NCBI RefSeq assembly: GCF_963855985.1
Contig: NC_087106.1
Location: 3,145,001 to 3,209,000, forward strand
From: Ostrinia nubilalis
Taxonomy: Eukaryota; Arthropoda; Insecta; Lepidoptera; Crambidae
Direction: 5' to 3'
Length of the DNA stretch: 64,000 bases
The first letter of the stretch is position 1, and every line of letters begins with the position of its first letter. Position numbers and translations under genes: made by a program. The notes beneath the pieces are model-generated. The model was given only the letters and a program-made list of their open reading frames with translations, had not been told where the DNA came from and did not search any database. Positions 9,893 through 21,105 of this stretch are shown here, piece by piece.

Positions 9893-11337
9893 TTATTGCT
9901 CCTGGAGGCGTAGTTTTTCTCTTTCCTCCTGTAGTTTTAATATTCGCATTTGAATAGCTTGCTCCTCCTCAGCATATGTATTACATTTGAGGAGTGTGTT
10001 TATTCTCTCCGTGGTTAAATTATGAGCCTCTCTTTCGCGCCTTGTGACTGGGCGCCTGCGACTAGTCGAAGCAGCACTCGTCATGGCTGCTGGAGTCACG
10101 GGTGTTGTCATGGCCCTGTAATATAAAAGGTTGAAGACCAACAGTCGTCTCTGAAGAAGATTTATAACCCTTGGGCACAAGTCGACCAAAGAGTTTTTAG
10201 TGAGTGTGAGTGTGCGACCTCACGGCATAGAAGTGCGTTACGAACTACTAATATGAAACACAATAAATTGAAGTAAGAATGTATTTTGTTTCTTATATTA
10301 AAATAACATCAAATGTTTTGATACAGTCATACCATACGTAACAGACTAATAGAAGAGTATAGCATAATAAATTCAGTAGATTCATGCCTACCTCTGTGGA
10401 GTATTTAGAGCTTGATGGTTCTCTTGTGCTCTACTTGTTGGCTGTGCTTCAGCCATTGGCAGCTGAGGTTTATATAATGGCAGCTGTGAATCAGCGATTG
10501 GTAGCGGTGGGGCTATTTCTTGCTCGGTGTTAGACGCCAGCTGCTCATCAGGCAATGGGCTTCGTCGTCTGGCCAATACAGCATTTTTGACTACTCTCAG
10601 CATACTGGGAGTATACCGAGACCAATCCTACACATGATACATAATAAGATAAATTAAAACTTTATAAGCATTACAAATGAATAAACTGACAAATTATATT
10701 ATGTTAATGCTCACCATCTTGATAATTTCCTCTGTAACTTCATTGACCTGAGTATTAACATCTAGAAATAAAACAATTTATAAGTTCAACATTGATTCTC
10801 ATAATATTAACCAAAATTCAAATTATGTTAACGTATTTAAATACCATACCATTTGAGCAATCTTCGTCAATAAAATTTTCAGGAGCTGGTAAAATAAAAC
10901 AATATTAATATATTAATACAAGAGTGCCATCAGAATCAAAATTATTCACAAATCCCGTCACACGAGTTTGGATGAGTTCCAGCACTCTATCGGTTACGGG
11001 CTTACGGGATCTTCATCAATTTTTTTTTTTGGTGGACCTCCTCCTTAAACATTTAATTATTAACTATGAATTAACTAAATTTTTTTTGTTCATAATTTAC
11101 AAGAAAAATTTATATTAATTACGAGTATGTGCAGTAGTTACCTGTTCCAAAAACATGCTGGTTGCGCAAAGTTTGGCTTTGCTTTGCCCTCTTTTTTAGG
11201 TTCTCCCACAGAATTTTTAAAACACCACATTCCCTGGGGTGGATGCTAGAAATAGCATTAAATTCTGTGGCAATTTTTTGCCACTCTTCGTTTTTCATTT
11301 TAATTTTGACGTTGTCGGTTTTTTTAATCGACAACAT
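9893..11337 (-). CDS. Myb/SANT-like DNA-binding protein, five-exon gene, Harbinger-associated type
   Basis: Exons on the minus strand are 11142-11337 (true ATG at 11337), 10850-10885, 10715-10761, 10392-10627 and 9893-10115. All introns are GT...AG, the phases agree, and the joined CDS is 738 nt (245 aa). Residues about 18-60 carry a Myb/SANT-like trihelix (EEWQKIATEFN ... ILWENLKKRAKQ), as in the FSBP/NAIF-type partner proteins of Harbinger/ISL2EU transposons, which bind DNA and help nuclear entry of the transposase. A Pro/Gln-rich middle follows, then an Arg-rich patch and a charged coiled coil (EEEQAIQMRILKLQEEREKL). The first exon may be incomplete, since such proteins usually have more sequence before the trihelix. 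The open frame after the stop suggests a recent truncation. No Harbinger nuclease lies beside it, although a DDE_Tnp_4 relic on the same strand begins 4 kb away. Confidence 0.65.
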
Positions 11338-11884
11338 TAAAAAGTTTGGCCACTAGTCCAATTTCGTTGTCCGGATCTTGTATCATATTTAAATTTTCAA
11401 GCTCACTATTATCTTTATTGTAGGTAGGGCCTTCTTCGTAGGTAGGGCCTTCTTCGTAGGTAGGGCCTTCTTCTAGGTAACATCTTTTTAATTCCGTAGA
11501 GACCTCGAGATCATGATTAGTGGACCAATAATATGGAATCTCAGCATTTATAATTTGTCCATCATCAAGGACAATTTCGCAATCATCGAATCTTCTTGGT
11601 AATTGAAATTCAAAATCAAAGTTCAATGTGACTACGCATTTCGTCTCTTTATAATAAAGGCGCGGAAGATCTAAATTATAGAAAGAAATATCAAGACGGG
11701 CAGACCATTTTTTTGAAAATGCAGGTAAAAAATATTTACTTAAATATGTGGAAATACTCTCGAACATGTTTTCGTCGAGGTCTGGATACCTTGATTTAAT
11801 ATTTTCAATACATTTGGGTACATCACGGTCACTTAATAACACAATATCGACAAGATCATTATTTGTTATTTTAAAAACAGGCAT
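11324..11884 (-). CDS. 186-aa protein of unknown function with EEGPTY repeats
   Basis: A continuous frame from a true ATG at 11884 to a stop at 11324. It overlaps the start of the Myb/SANT-like gene by 14 bp in another frame. The N-terminal 130 residues look like a folded domain (YPDLDENMFESISTYLSKYF, then a series of beta-type strands). Residues about 138-157 are three tandem EEGPTY units encoded by an 18-bp repeat. There is no signal peptide or membrane segment. I do not recognise the family. Its placement just upstream of the Myb/SANT-like gene on the same strand suggests a shared element or a missed splice to it, since an acceptor near 11340 could fuse them. Confidence 0.45.
   Translation of the reverse strand: MPVFKITNNDLVDIVLLSDRDVPKCIENIKSRYPDLDENMFESISTYLSKYFLPAFSKKWSARLDISFYNLDLPRLYYKETKCVVTLNFDFEFQLPRRFDDCEIVLDDGQIINAEIPYYWSTNHDLEVSTELKRCYLEEGPTYEEGPTYEEGPTYNKDNSELENLNMIQDPDNEIGLVAKLFNVVD
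11420..11474 (-). repeat. 18-bp tandem repeat, three units
   Basis: GTAGGTAGGGCCTTCTTC is repeated three times in phase with the overlapping ORF, giving the EEGPTY hexapeptide repeats. Confidence 0.85.
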
Positions 11885-12599
11885 GTTTAAAATCAGTGGC
11901 TAGAAATGAAAAAAAGTGACAACTGATGACTTCAATACGATAAGTGAGCATTTTCGAATGAACAACGAAATAGGTGTTTATCAAAATACCCTCATCTATG
12001 TCATTTTTCATTACCTTCAATTCACATCCAGCCACAGTTAAATGAATTGTACGTCAAGGGTAGCAGATATTAGCAGCTAATTTATAATAGGCTAGTTACT
12101 AGAAGGACTAAGGCCTAAGGAATCTTTTGATACATAGATCTCCAGTAGGATCGAGAAGGCAAAAAAGTTATGGTTCAAGAAAAGCAATAATTTCGAATAT
12201 AAAAGTGTCTTTTATATAGGTCAAGTAGGACATGACGACAGCAGTTATTTGCAAAATATTATAGTTTAAATGTAAATAATAATGCTTCATAAAGGACAAT
12301 TAAAAAGAAATATTGTTGATATCATCAATGTCTTAAGAAATACATTCGTAGACATCCGAGCATACATTACATACATATAAATATTTCGTGTATGATCAAC
12401 TTATGACACTGAATTACATAACCAAAGTGCCTCACGGCATATTCCGATGGATAGATCAGCTTTATTTTTATTTTTTTATACTTTGAAATTCTCTTTGTGA
12501 GATCCATCTATGTACATCGTTATCCTCATTTGTACATAGCTATCTACACATGTCTCACATTCTTTACATTTTATTTTATTTATAATTTTTTTTATTACC
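11885..12599. other. Unassigned AT-rich stretch
   Basis: No coding or repeat structure recognised. It may hold the 3' flank of the P-like relic that follows, for example its terminal repeat, but I could not pair ends. Confidence 0.35.
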
Positions 12600-14940
12600 C
12601 ATCCAGCGGTATTTATGCTCTCGAGTGTACATTCAATCTTTCACGAGCCGCTTGTACGCGTATATTTTCTGAAGACAGATCCTCAACACATCCAATATTT
12701 TCATGAATATTTGAATCAATGATGTGTTGCATTTGTCCTCAGTGCGTTTTACAAATAATGACTGCACTTGAATCAACTGGCTGCAAGCATCATCCTCACA
12801 ATTATAAGTTTGATTGTGGAATTTCATAAATCCCGTTATCAATAAGGATCTAAATGTACTTATGAAGGTGTGGCAAGTCGGATCATTGTTCCTAAAATTA
12901 TACGCCCTCACCCGACAAAAAGTTTTCTATGGGGTCAGAGTTGAAGTAGCGAGGGCGCATAACTTTACTGTTATTATTGTTCAATACATGCCACACCCTC
13001 TGGTAACTCTTTACAGTTGTTACCCAGTTTTTTAAAGTAGGCACTGACTTTTCGCTAGTCCCATCAACAAAAATTGTTTTTATTTTATTAATGGCGTCTT
13101 GCCAGAAACCATGGTGTGGGGAGTTCGCAGTTACTGCTTTCCTTAGAGGTTTTCCTTTATTATTTTTATGTGCTAAAGTAGAGCCATTAACGCTGTCAAA
13201 AAGATTGTCGAAGAACCCTACTGTGTCCGCAGTATTTTGCAGCGTATCGCTGACAGGTCTGCCATCCGAGTAGTGAGCTGAAAAAAATAATTTGGACAAT
13301 CAATATAAATACTACAGGCACCAGGCACAAACACGGTGTTAAATCAAAAATAATATTAATTGACGTTGCTGCAACTATGTGACTTTCAAGCCTAATAGGC
13401 AGGCATAATGCGAATTGTTATTATTCAATATTGTATGAATATTACTTACAGAATTCAGCTGTATACGACAAGGCAGCCGCCATAGTTTTAGATAGAACCC
13501 GAACGCAGTTTTTCACCTGTAAAATTTAAAAAAATACAATAAGTATGGTTCATTCAATGCTGAAAACAAAGAACTGAGTAAAGAAGTGGTGATTTTCTTT
13601 CCTTACCTTCATTTTTTTCACTTTTTCGGGAATGACGTGTTCGTCGTTTATTTTATGTAGTAAGCGACTTTGGGTGTGTTTTGCAGTCGGTCTGGTATAC
13701 GTCGACTATGTCTTGCCACTTTGATATTTTCCCATTCATTTTTATATTTTTCGTGATAAAATTATTCCGTAGCCCTTTTATTAAATGTGGTTGATCGAAA
13801 ATCACACTTAGTGACGCACCAGAAATATTAATAGTATCATCTGTAAATAAAGGATAATAATTTATTCCTTTTTATTTTTATAGTCATGTATAATAAATAA
13901 GTCATTATTTACTGTGTGTAAATGAATTATATATTGAAATAAATTGACTAGATGCTGACCTATCTCTATACCAGCACGTATTTGTTCACCTCTGATATTT
14001 TCCTGCAGAGTTTTTAATGCCGATTGAAATGAAGACCCTTGGTCACTCACAAGGGCAATGGGGAGGAGGCCAGTTTCGACAAAGGCATTTACAATTTCCT
14101 TCAAAATTATTTGTAAGTTTTGTGATGAAACTGCTCCTTCCGTAAAATAAAACGCCACAGGCTGTTGCCATTTGCAGACGGCACCTCTCGCCATAAATAC
14201 GAGAGCATGGTCTGCCAGGTCATTAGTTTAATTTTGTTGAGCTCGACGAATCCTGAGATATTATCATACTTGTTTGAATAAAAAAAGAGCCGGTTCAAGA
14301 GCCATTTCGTCAAACATAATGGTGCAATACTTTTTTTCTCTTCCCAGCCACTGACCTGAAACAACAATGTAAAAAATTTGAAACCGGATAAATAATAATT
14401 GATGACCGTAATATGGATTCTGTTTTACCCCCTAAGGGGTTAAAATCCCGTCTTAGTGAGCACCTACGTTCTAAAAGGAACCCCCATGCAAAATTTGCGT
14501 ATCATAGCACTAGCAGTTTCTGAGATTTCGTGATGAGTGAGTGAGTCAGTCAGTCAGTGACCTTTCGCTTTTATAGATAGTATAGATAATAATAATTTTT
14601 TTCACATTTGACTGTCTCTAGGACTCACTAAAATACCTTATCCAAAAACAAAAAAAAAAAAAAAAAAATAGAAACAAATAGTATTTACATACCTCTTCTT
14701 TAATGACTGCAAATAATTGCTTGTTTATGCCTGTCTTTATATCTAGCCCAGCTATTAATTTCTTCAGCGTGCGTGGTGTTAGATGGCAGCATAAATTTTT
14801 TTTGGAGAAATCTGTAGGCTTTGGGGCTCTGTTTATAAATAGATAGATTATCTTCTTCAGATGTCGCTTCTATTTCTGTAACAAAAAGATATTGTTTATA
14901 TGTAGGTATACTGTGTATTTGAAACAAACGACGCTTTGGC
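12600..14940 (-). pseudogene. THAP/P-element-like transposase relic B
   Basis: In order on the minus strand are SPKAYRFLQKKFMLPSN (about 14800-14840), a GIxKQLFAVIKEE exon end at about 14695 before a GT donor, and an altered FDE region near 14310. GFVELNKIKL and MARGAVCKWQQPVAFYFTEG (14135-14194) follow, then the second acidic site ALVSDQGSSFQSALKTL (about 14010-14065). Further pieces are PHLIKGLRNNFITKN (about 13745-13795), VIPEKVKKMK before a donor at about 13605, and FFDNLFDSVNGSTLAHKNNK (13150-13215). The C-terminal RPRYFNSDPIENFLSGEGV (12898-12960) then shifts frame into RAYNFRNNDPTCHTFIST. Intron positions and motif order are those of P-like/THAP9 transposases. The THAP finger exon is missing, and there are at least three frameshifts. 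Confidence 0.75.
14425..14592 (+). mobile_element. RTE/SINE-type 3' tail fragment
   Basis: The sequence TTTTACCCCCTAAGGGGTTA ... AAAATTTGCGTATCATAGCA ... TTTCTGAGATTTCGTGATGA followed by (GAGT)n/(CAGT)n and CTTTTATAGATAGTATAGAT is of the kind found at the 3' ends of lepidopteran RTE-like LINEs and their SINEs. It sits in an intron of the P-like relic. Family assignment is from memory. Confidence 0.5.
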
Positions 14941-14944
14941 TGGC

Positions 14945-15245
14945 ATACATTTAGTATGGAGGCTGGAAACATTGAATTTTAGTACGCATCCAGGTAATTT
15001 TGTAACCTATTATTGGTATTGGTATAGTTCGTAAAGCACTTTCAGGATCAGTAACCAGTTTTTGAATATCTTGTATAGTTTTTAATATTATGTGGTTTTA
15101 CTAAATGTATGGAAGCTGGAAACATTAAATTTTTGGATAGATGCAGTTTATTATGTAACCTATTATTGGTACCGTTTGAAAGAGCTTGTGAAGCACTTTC
15201 AGAATCAGTAATCAGTTTTTCGATATCTTGTATAATTTAGAAATA
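14945..15245. repeat. Two divergent tandem copies of an anonymous repeat
   Basis: TGGAAGCTGGAAACATTAAA, TAACCTATTATTGGTA, GAAGCACTTTCAGAATCAGT and TCGATATCTTGTATA recur in the same order at about 14954-15080 and 15109-15235. The same block, inverted, is the central spacer of the foldback element at 17377-18065. It is therefore part of a dispersed repeat family rather than unique sequence. Confidence 0.7.
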
Positions 15246-15362
15246 ATCGAGTGAGATCACTTAACGTTTCCACTCTGTATTTGGTATAACTACTGGACAT
15301 TGATTTACCTGTAACAAACCTTTAGTTTATATGTACATATATGAAACTGCACCTTATTGGTT

Positions 15363-16470
15363 TCATTCATCATATTCATTGAAAAAATCATCAAAATCAT
15401 CAACTGTTTGTTTGCCAACAAGACAGCTACAACAATAACCAGTTATGGCTTCTACGCTGTTTGCTACAGCAATATCTCTACTTATTAACCAATAAGTATA
15501 GTATGTACGACTGCTAACATGCCTTGATTTGATTCTACCTCTCAACAAATAGTTATTTAGTCCTAAAATCAGAGGAATATCATCATCGATTTCATTGTTT
15601 ATTTCAACAGAATATATTCCAGAATGCCGAACATGTTCTCCGTAATAGGATCTTGCTTGCTTTAGTTGGTAGGTACCTACAGCGAATCTCTTCAGGTCTG
15701 TAATTGAGAGTTTTGGAAATCTCACTAAAATAATGAGGATGATTGCCATCAATAGTTTGGAAGATAGCTCGTCTTTTGTTGAGATTTTCGTTTTCTACAT
15801 AACTTGCCAAGTGGTTTTCAAGTGAAAGTCTATTTTTGGCTATAGCCACATATTCCAAAGGTTCCGGTGGGTCATCTATGGCAACGTGGAACTTGTTTAT
15901 AATGCACAACCAATTTTAAAATCGTCCTTAAGGTGCATAGCAGCTCTGTTATTAAATACGTGACGAAACAACCTAACATATCTTTTTATCCTTCCGTTTA
16001 CTACACCTACAACCCAACTAGGGTTGCCAGGTGTCCGGCTTTAGCCGGACATGTTTGGCTTTTTACGGTTTTGCCCGGCCAAATATTGGCTTGTCCGGCC
16101 TGTCCGGCTTTTGTTAGGCTTTTTATGTGACTGCCGTGCCAGGAGAAAGTCGAGCTATAGAATAATATCAAGCGCACGCATCAAGATGTTGGGCAACCGA
16201 GATGATGATAGTACTCACTCGTGAGCTGCTGTGACACTAATTGCACCCCCCCCCCCCCCCCCCGTCACATGTCCGGCTTTTAGGGTAAAATGTCCGGCCA
16301 AATGAAGCACAAAGTCCGGCTTTTGTGTTTTTGGACCTGGCAACCCTAAACCCAACGACACATTGTTACAAAACGAGAACGATTTGCCTGCTGTGTTTTT
16401 AGTTGATGTTCATTTTCCAGGAGAGACTGGCATATGTGCAGCAAATCCATGGCCTTTGAGTTCCTACTCC
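15363..16470 (-). pseudogene. DDE_Tnp_4-type transposase C-terminal half, split by a hAT MITE
   Basis: On the minus strand, before the insertion, the sequence reads QQANRSRFVTMCRWVV. After it, VVNGRIKRYVRLFRHVFNNR and AAMHLKDDFKIGCAL appear, then an IINKFHVAIDDPPEPLEY segment. The motif (T.cRWvVEvvNgRfKr.f..fr....N.....l..Df.ia.alin.fh) is the C-terminal end of the HARBI1-like DDE_Tnp_4 core, including the Glu-containing V(E)VVN block, here altered to VGVVN. Downstream, after a frameshift, LKRFAVGTYQLKQARSYYGE and CCSCLVGKQTV resemble the SWIM-type finger tail of such insect transposases. The MITE at 16019-16348, the loss of the catalytic Glu and frameshifts make it dead. Confidence 0.6.
16019..16348. 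mobile_element. hAT-type MITE, 330 bp, with 8-bp TSD
   Basis: The terminal inverted repeat is TAGGGTTGCCAGG ... CCTGGCAACCCTA, flanked by the exact 8-bp duplication AACCCAAC at 16011-16018 and 16349-16356. The interior is full of GTCCGGCTTT motifs and a run of C (about 16245-16263). It has no coding capacity. It interrupts the DDE_Tnp_4 relic. Confidence 0.9.
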
Positions 16471-16511
16471 TAGAGAACCTACGTAAATAAAGAAATAAAT
16501 ACGTAAAAATA

Positions 16512-18985
16512 TTACTTACGAATACATAAATAAATATACAGCCTTATGCTATGCTCTTGTATATCTATATATACAAGAAAAATCGGGATGTAATATTTAT
16601 TAAAAAACTTACAATTTTTTCTTTGTTCTCCACATTCCAAAAAGTCAAAATCAACTAACATTAAAATATAATATGTTTTTATTAATTCTTTAATATGGTT
16701 TTTTTCAATTGATTCTTTTATAATTGTATAAGTAACATCCTGGACTGCCGAGACACAATTTATTATAAAATCGGTCGGACTGCAAAGCCACTGACGACCT
16801 GCATATTCACGATATTTAATGTATTCTGCACCTTCTGTTGCAATGGTATTCCTTTTGCAGGTGCTACAATTTTTAAACACTTTATTTTTTTATTTTCTGA
16901 TAATATATCCACAAACGTATTGTAAGGCCCCATAATACGGGGGTCACTTTTTGCTTTCACATCTTCAATAATTATGTTTTGTATGGATTCTAAATCGCAG
17001 GTCGTTGTGGCAGTCATCCGTGACGACGAGGGCATGTAAGTTTCTTCCGAAATCTTCCTCACAATTAGTTCCCACCGGGGCATGGACACTTGAAAGATTG
17101 TTTATTAAAAGTGTTGTAAAGGCGCTTATGAATTTGTCCAGAGTCGGATTATTATTACGACACCCATGGCTCCTTATGGCACCGAAGAAATTTTCAATAG
17201 GGTCTTGATTAAAATGTCTCATCCAGACAGAAGTGATTTTAATTTTTTTTTCTAAATTTTTTAATAAAATCTCTATTCCTTCAAGTGTCCATGCCCAATT
17301 ATTTAATGTAGGTACTTTTCAGTTTTATGTGAAGTTACAGTAACAAAGAAGAACGGTCACGCCCCATACAAAAAAAACCCAGACCCGACAGAAACGAGAC
17401 ATACCTCAGTTTTTTTGTCATGTCTTAATTAGTTAAATTATATATTTTTTATATTCGAAATCTATGTATAACACCAAAATATTACCCTTTGTTTTTGTTC
17501 AGGCGTCATACAAAAACTAATACAAAATGCCTATTTATCATCAAAATTGGTAAATGTATGTACCTAAATGTCTATTACAGCTGCTATGGAATGTATCTAG
17601 GTGACCTGGAGATACAACCGGATTATACAGGGTGGTTATACATATGGAACGATAAAAGTGATCTCACTCGATTATTTCTAAACTATACAAGATATCGAAA
17701 AACTAGTTACTGATTCTGAAAGTGCTTCACGAACTCTTTCAAATGGTACCAATAATAGGTTACAGATTATGGAAGCTGGTAACATTGAATTTTTAGATTT
17801 TGTAACTTCTCCTTTCCACCCTGTATAATCCGGCTGTATCTCCAGGTCACCTAGATACATTCCATAACAGCTATTTAGGTACATACATTTACCAATTTTG
17901 GTGATAAATAGGCATTTTGTATTAGTTTTTGTATGACGCCTGAACAAAAACAAAGGGTAATAATTTGGTGTTATACATAGATTTCGAATATAAAAAATAT
18001 ATAATTTAACTAATTAAGACATGACAAAAAAACTGAGGTATGTCTCGTTTCTGTCGGGCCTGGGTCACAGATGACCGTTCTTCTTTCATTTGTTTTAATT
18101 TAATTTTGGCATCTTGCCACACCTTGTAGTGTTGCGATTTTGGCGTGACGGGTCCGAGTAGAGGCTTCGCAAATTTATTCATTTTAAAACTCCCATTTAA
18201 CGAATCGAAAAGATTATCAAAGAATATAAGAATATCAGCCGTTTCTTTGCATTCTTTGGGCAGAATTCCTTTATCTGAAAAACAAAAACACCACTTTTTA
18301 AATATGAAAATATCATTTATTAAATTTAATATACTTTATGTAGGAACTACGAATTAACAATTTTATTTCATGTTGTGATCATGTCATTTTTCTACCTATT
18401 ATTTAGAAAGAATAATATAAAAAATGTATAATAATCTACATTAAATTTTAACCATGGTATATTATTATATTACCTGCAAGGTAACCCATATTTGTTGCAA
18501 CAGTCCTGCTGAAAATTTGACTTGCCAATTTCACTTTCATTTTGTTTTTGGAAACCTTTTCTGGCAGGACGTGGTTTTCAGTTAATTTAGGGATCAACCT
18601 TACACCTTTGTAGCCAGGATTTTCTTTAAGCAGCAGTATTAGGTGCTCCCATTTTGCTACATGTTTGATATTATTTTCGTAATAAACCAAATTCTTGGTC
18701 AATAAATTGTTCCTTATGCACTTTAATAAATGTGGAGGGTCATACAAGGGTACCACTTCTTGGTCATTTATAAAAAAGACATTTTCTTTAGGTTCCTGGC
18801 CTTTTTTTAAATATTCCCCACGTGCTTCTTGGGCTTGTCAGAATCAATTGAATAGAGAGGTTTGGATGAGTAGTTAAAGTTAGTTGGTTGTTTTGAGTAT
18901 TATCATAAAGAAAAGTTTGGTCTATACTTACTTTCTGAATCGAAAGAACACCCAGGACACAACACTTTTTTCTAGACATCGACAT
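16512..18985 (-). pseudogene. THAP/P-element-like transposase relic C
   Basis: The first exon (about 18925-18985) begins MSRKKCC and, after a one-base shift, CPGCSFDSE before a GT donor. This is the start of a THAP zinc finger. Downstream are YDPPHLLKCIRNNLLTKNL (18690-18745), ENHVLPEKVSKNKMKVKLA (18525-18580), and FFDNLFDSLNGSFKMNKFAK and KPLLGPVTPKSQHYKVWQDA (18110-18230). Then comes the foldback insertion, followed by MRHFNQDPIENFFGAIRSHG (17163-17222), NCEEDFGRNLHALVV, and a Cys-containing tail (NCSTCKRNT) at 16830-16870. This is THAP9/P-like order. The FDE-containing region is missing between the first exon and 18756. The relic carries several frameshifts and the 689-bp insert. Confidence 0.75.
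17377..18065. mobile_element. Foldback element, 689 bp, about 270-bp inverted arms
   Basis: The left end ACCCAGACCCGACAGAAACG matches the inverted right end (GTTTCTGTCGGGCCTGGGT). Homology continues through the TTGTTTTTGTTCAGGCGTCATAC and TATGGAATGTATCTAGGTGA blocks. The central spacer (about 17640-17820) is the anonymous repeat also found twice at 14945-15245. An outer GAAGAACGGTCA is also inverted at both sides, so the true arms may extend to about 17346 and 18085. It interrupts P-like relic C. No transposase is encoded. Confidence 0.8.
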
Positions 18986-19663
18986 AATGCATAGAGTCCT
19001 GTCTCAATACAAAATAAACACTAAACGAGTCTCTTTCTCAACACACAATCACAAGAATTCTATACAGCCGCACTAACTGGAGGAGAATACTCTCAACTCG
19101 ACAGTAGACACTGGAAAATAGTAATTTGTGTTAGAAAATTAGAAATTCACTGCTTGTTCTTCAAAACAAAACAATGAATTAAATATGGCGGATTTGGTGG
19201 TGTTACCAGTTTTCTAAAACAGTTTATACCGTAATTAAATAAATTAATGTTAAAAACGCCTTTACATTCACTAAATAACAGAAAAAAATACCAATCACAC
19301 TAAATAACACCAAAAAATATCAATACCAATTTTTTTGAAATAGCTGAAAGTTCTATTAAATACCTTGAATTTAAAAATTAGGTATTTTTTGTATGACACT
19401 GATTTACTAGAAATCTACCAAATGGTATGAAAATCATGTGGATGGTCGCAGAAATAACACCACCACAATGAAATGCCCCAAAAGCCATAACATTAATATC
19501 ACCGTAAGTGTAAATTGAATTTAGTATCATTTTAACGCCCTCTGCATTACTTTTACGGAAGAACTAAATTACAATACTGCTAAATAAAATCGACGGAAAG
19601 CTCATAGTGGCGCTATCAGTGTTGCTGACTCCTAAAATTGATTGTGTAGCTTTCCTACCAATT
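18986..19663. other. Unassigned, 5' flank of P-like relic C
   Basis: AT-rich sequence with recurrent ACTAAATAACA(C/G)-type strings. It probably includes the 5' end of the P-like element, but I could not match terminal repeats. Confidence 0.35.
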
Positions 19664-20216
19664 CAGTGTCTCCATAGTAAACCGTGTTGCTAGCGTAAAA
19701 ATACGGTGTTTTATACCAAATTACGGTGAATCTACTAAAAATGTACCGTGTAATTTATCAAAGGAAAAATACAATATTATTATGAAATGAAACAAAATCC
19801 AATATTTTTTTAAATTTTTTAATAAAAAAAGCAATAACACGTGAAATATACAATTTAACATTAATATTATTCTGAATCAGACTCTCCTAGCACCACAGTA
19901 TCTTTTTCGTAAATAGATTTATTCATTTTTGACAACATGTCGTTAGTTGGCTTAAATAAGGTTGAGACTAGATTGCCGATGTTTGTTGGTAGAGATCGAC
20001 TTTTAGAATATTGTGGGATTCCCCTCGGTCTCTCGGCAGTGTTGCCTGTTGTTTGTATGTATGTATTATGTATCTATACCATGAATATAATACAGCAAAG
20101 TAATTCATAATTCTAATACGGTGATTTATGACACGGTAATACATTATTACCTTGACGGTAGAAAATGACCTGATTACGGTGCATCTACGGTAATTATCGT
20201 GTATATGGAGACACTG
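19664..20216. mobile_element. MITE-like element, 13-bp TIRs, carrying a transposase tail
   Basis: Ends are CAGTGTCTCCATA and TATGGAGACACTG. The flanks CCTACCAATT (left) and CCTACCATTA (right) look like an imperfect 9-10-bp target duplication. Tracts of TACGGTG-type repeats lie inside both ends. On the minus strand (about 19868-20015) is a coding-like tail, SRSLPTNIGNLVSTLFKPTN ... VVLGESDSE and stop, presumably the C-terminus of the parental transposase. TSD length fits MULE-like (9-10) better than hAT (8), but this is not settled. Confidence 0.65.
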
Positions 20217-20689
20217 CCTACCATTACCATTGGCGATCAGCTAAGATTGAAGAGCCTGGGCAGAACTCGGTAAGCAGGTATTATATTTAAGGATGTTTTT
20301 TTTCATTTGGGTAGTTGTTCAAGGATTCTAAGGTATTGTTTTCATCTTTTAAATATTGTAAGGTTTCCAGGTCTATTGTTGTAGTATTAACATTATCACT
20401 GGCTGCTGAAGAATCAGAGTCCTCAACAAACATGTAATAAGATTCTGTCCTTTCCTTTTTTTATCGGAGTTAGTATGTTGGACTTGGGAACTTTTTTCGT
20501 TTTCTTGTTTTATATTCGTGTAAAATCGTGTCGTATCGTGAGAGACAGAAACTGTTATAAGGACTTCAATTCTTAGTCAATTTTTCAGAGACTGAATATT
20601 GTTTTTAGAAGTCTTTTATTACTCAATGTTATTATGTTGATTTATCGACTTTATAATTGTGATTATAAACTTATTAGTAAATGAGAGAA
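20217..20689. other. Unassigned spacer
   Basis: No supported feature. Some minus-strand codons near 20290-20460 have an acidic-helix look but no start or motif. Confidence 0.3.
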
Positions 20690-21105
20690 CATGTTATCTT
20701 TGTAATATTGAATTTTTTGAGGATATAGGGTACTACATCCTGATTTGAGGTATCAAATGACGTTTCTACCTAGACTGATTTTAGTGGATTGATTAAGTAA
20801 GTCAATGTTGATTAGGCTACATATACTCTGTGTTAATTAAGTTAATAGTTTTTAAGTGAAAGAAGTTCCTATGATGAATAATATTGTTTTGTCAAATGCC
20901 GTACAATCTGTACAATATGTTGAATTTTATGAGGAAATAGAACCTCAGATGACGTTTCTTTCTAGATTGATTTTAGTAGACTGATTAAGTCAATGTTGAT
21001 TAAGATACATAATAATAATATACGCTGTGTTAGTTATGATAATAATTATCAAGTGAAAGAAGTTTCTATAATTAATTAATAATGTTGTTTTGTCACATTT
21101 TCTAT
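20690..21105. repeat. Divergent tandem duplication, unit about 205 bp
   Basis: Two adjacent blocks share TGACGTTTCT, AGATTGATTTTAGT, GATTAAGTCAATGTTGATTA, ACTCTGTGTTA-type and AAGTGAAAGAAGTT strings in the same order (about 20690-20900 and 20900-21105). They are diverged, so the duplication is old. Confidence 0.65.

Noticed and set aside
14640..14672. Poly(A) run as the tail of a processed gene
   Set aside because: No cDNA-like sequence precedes it; it is in an intron position of P-like relic B.
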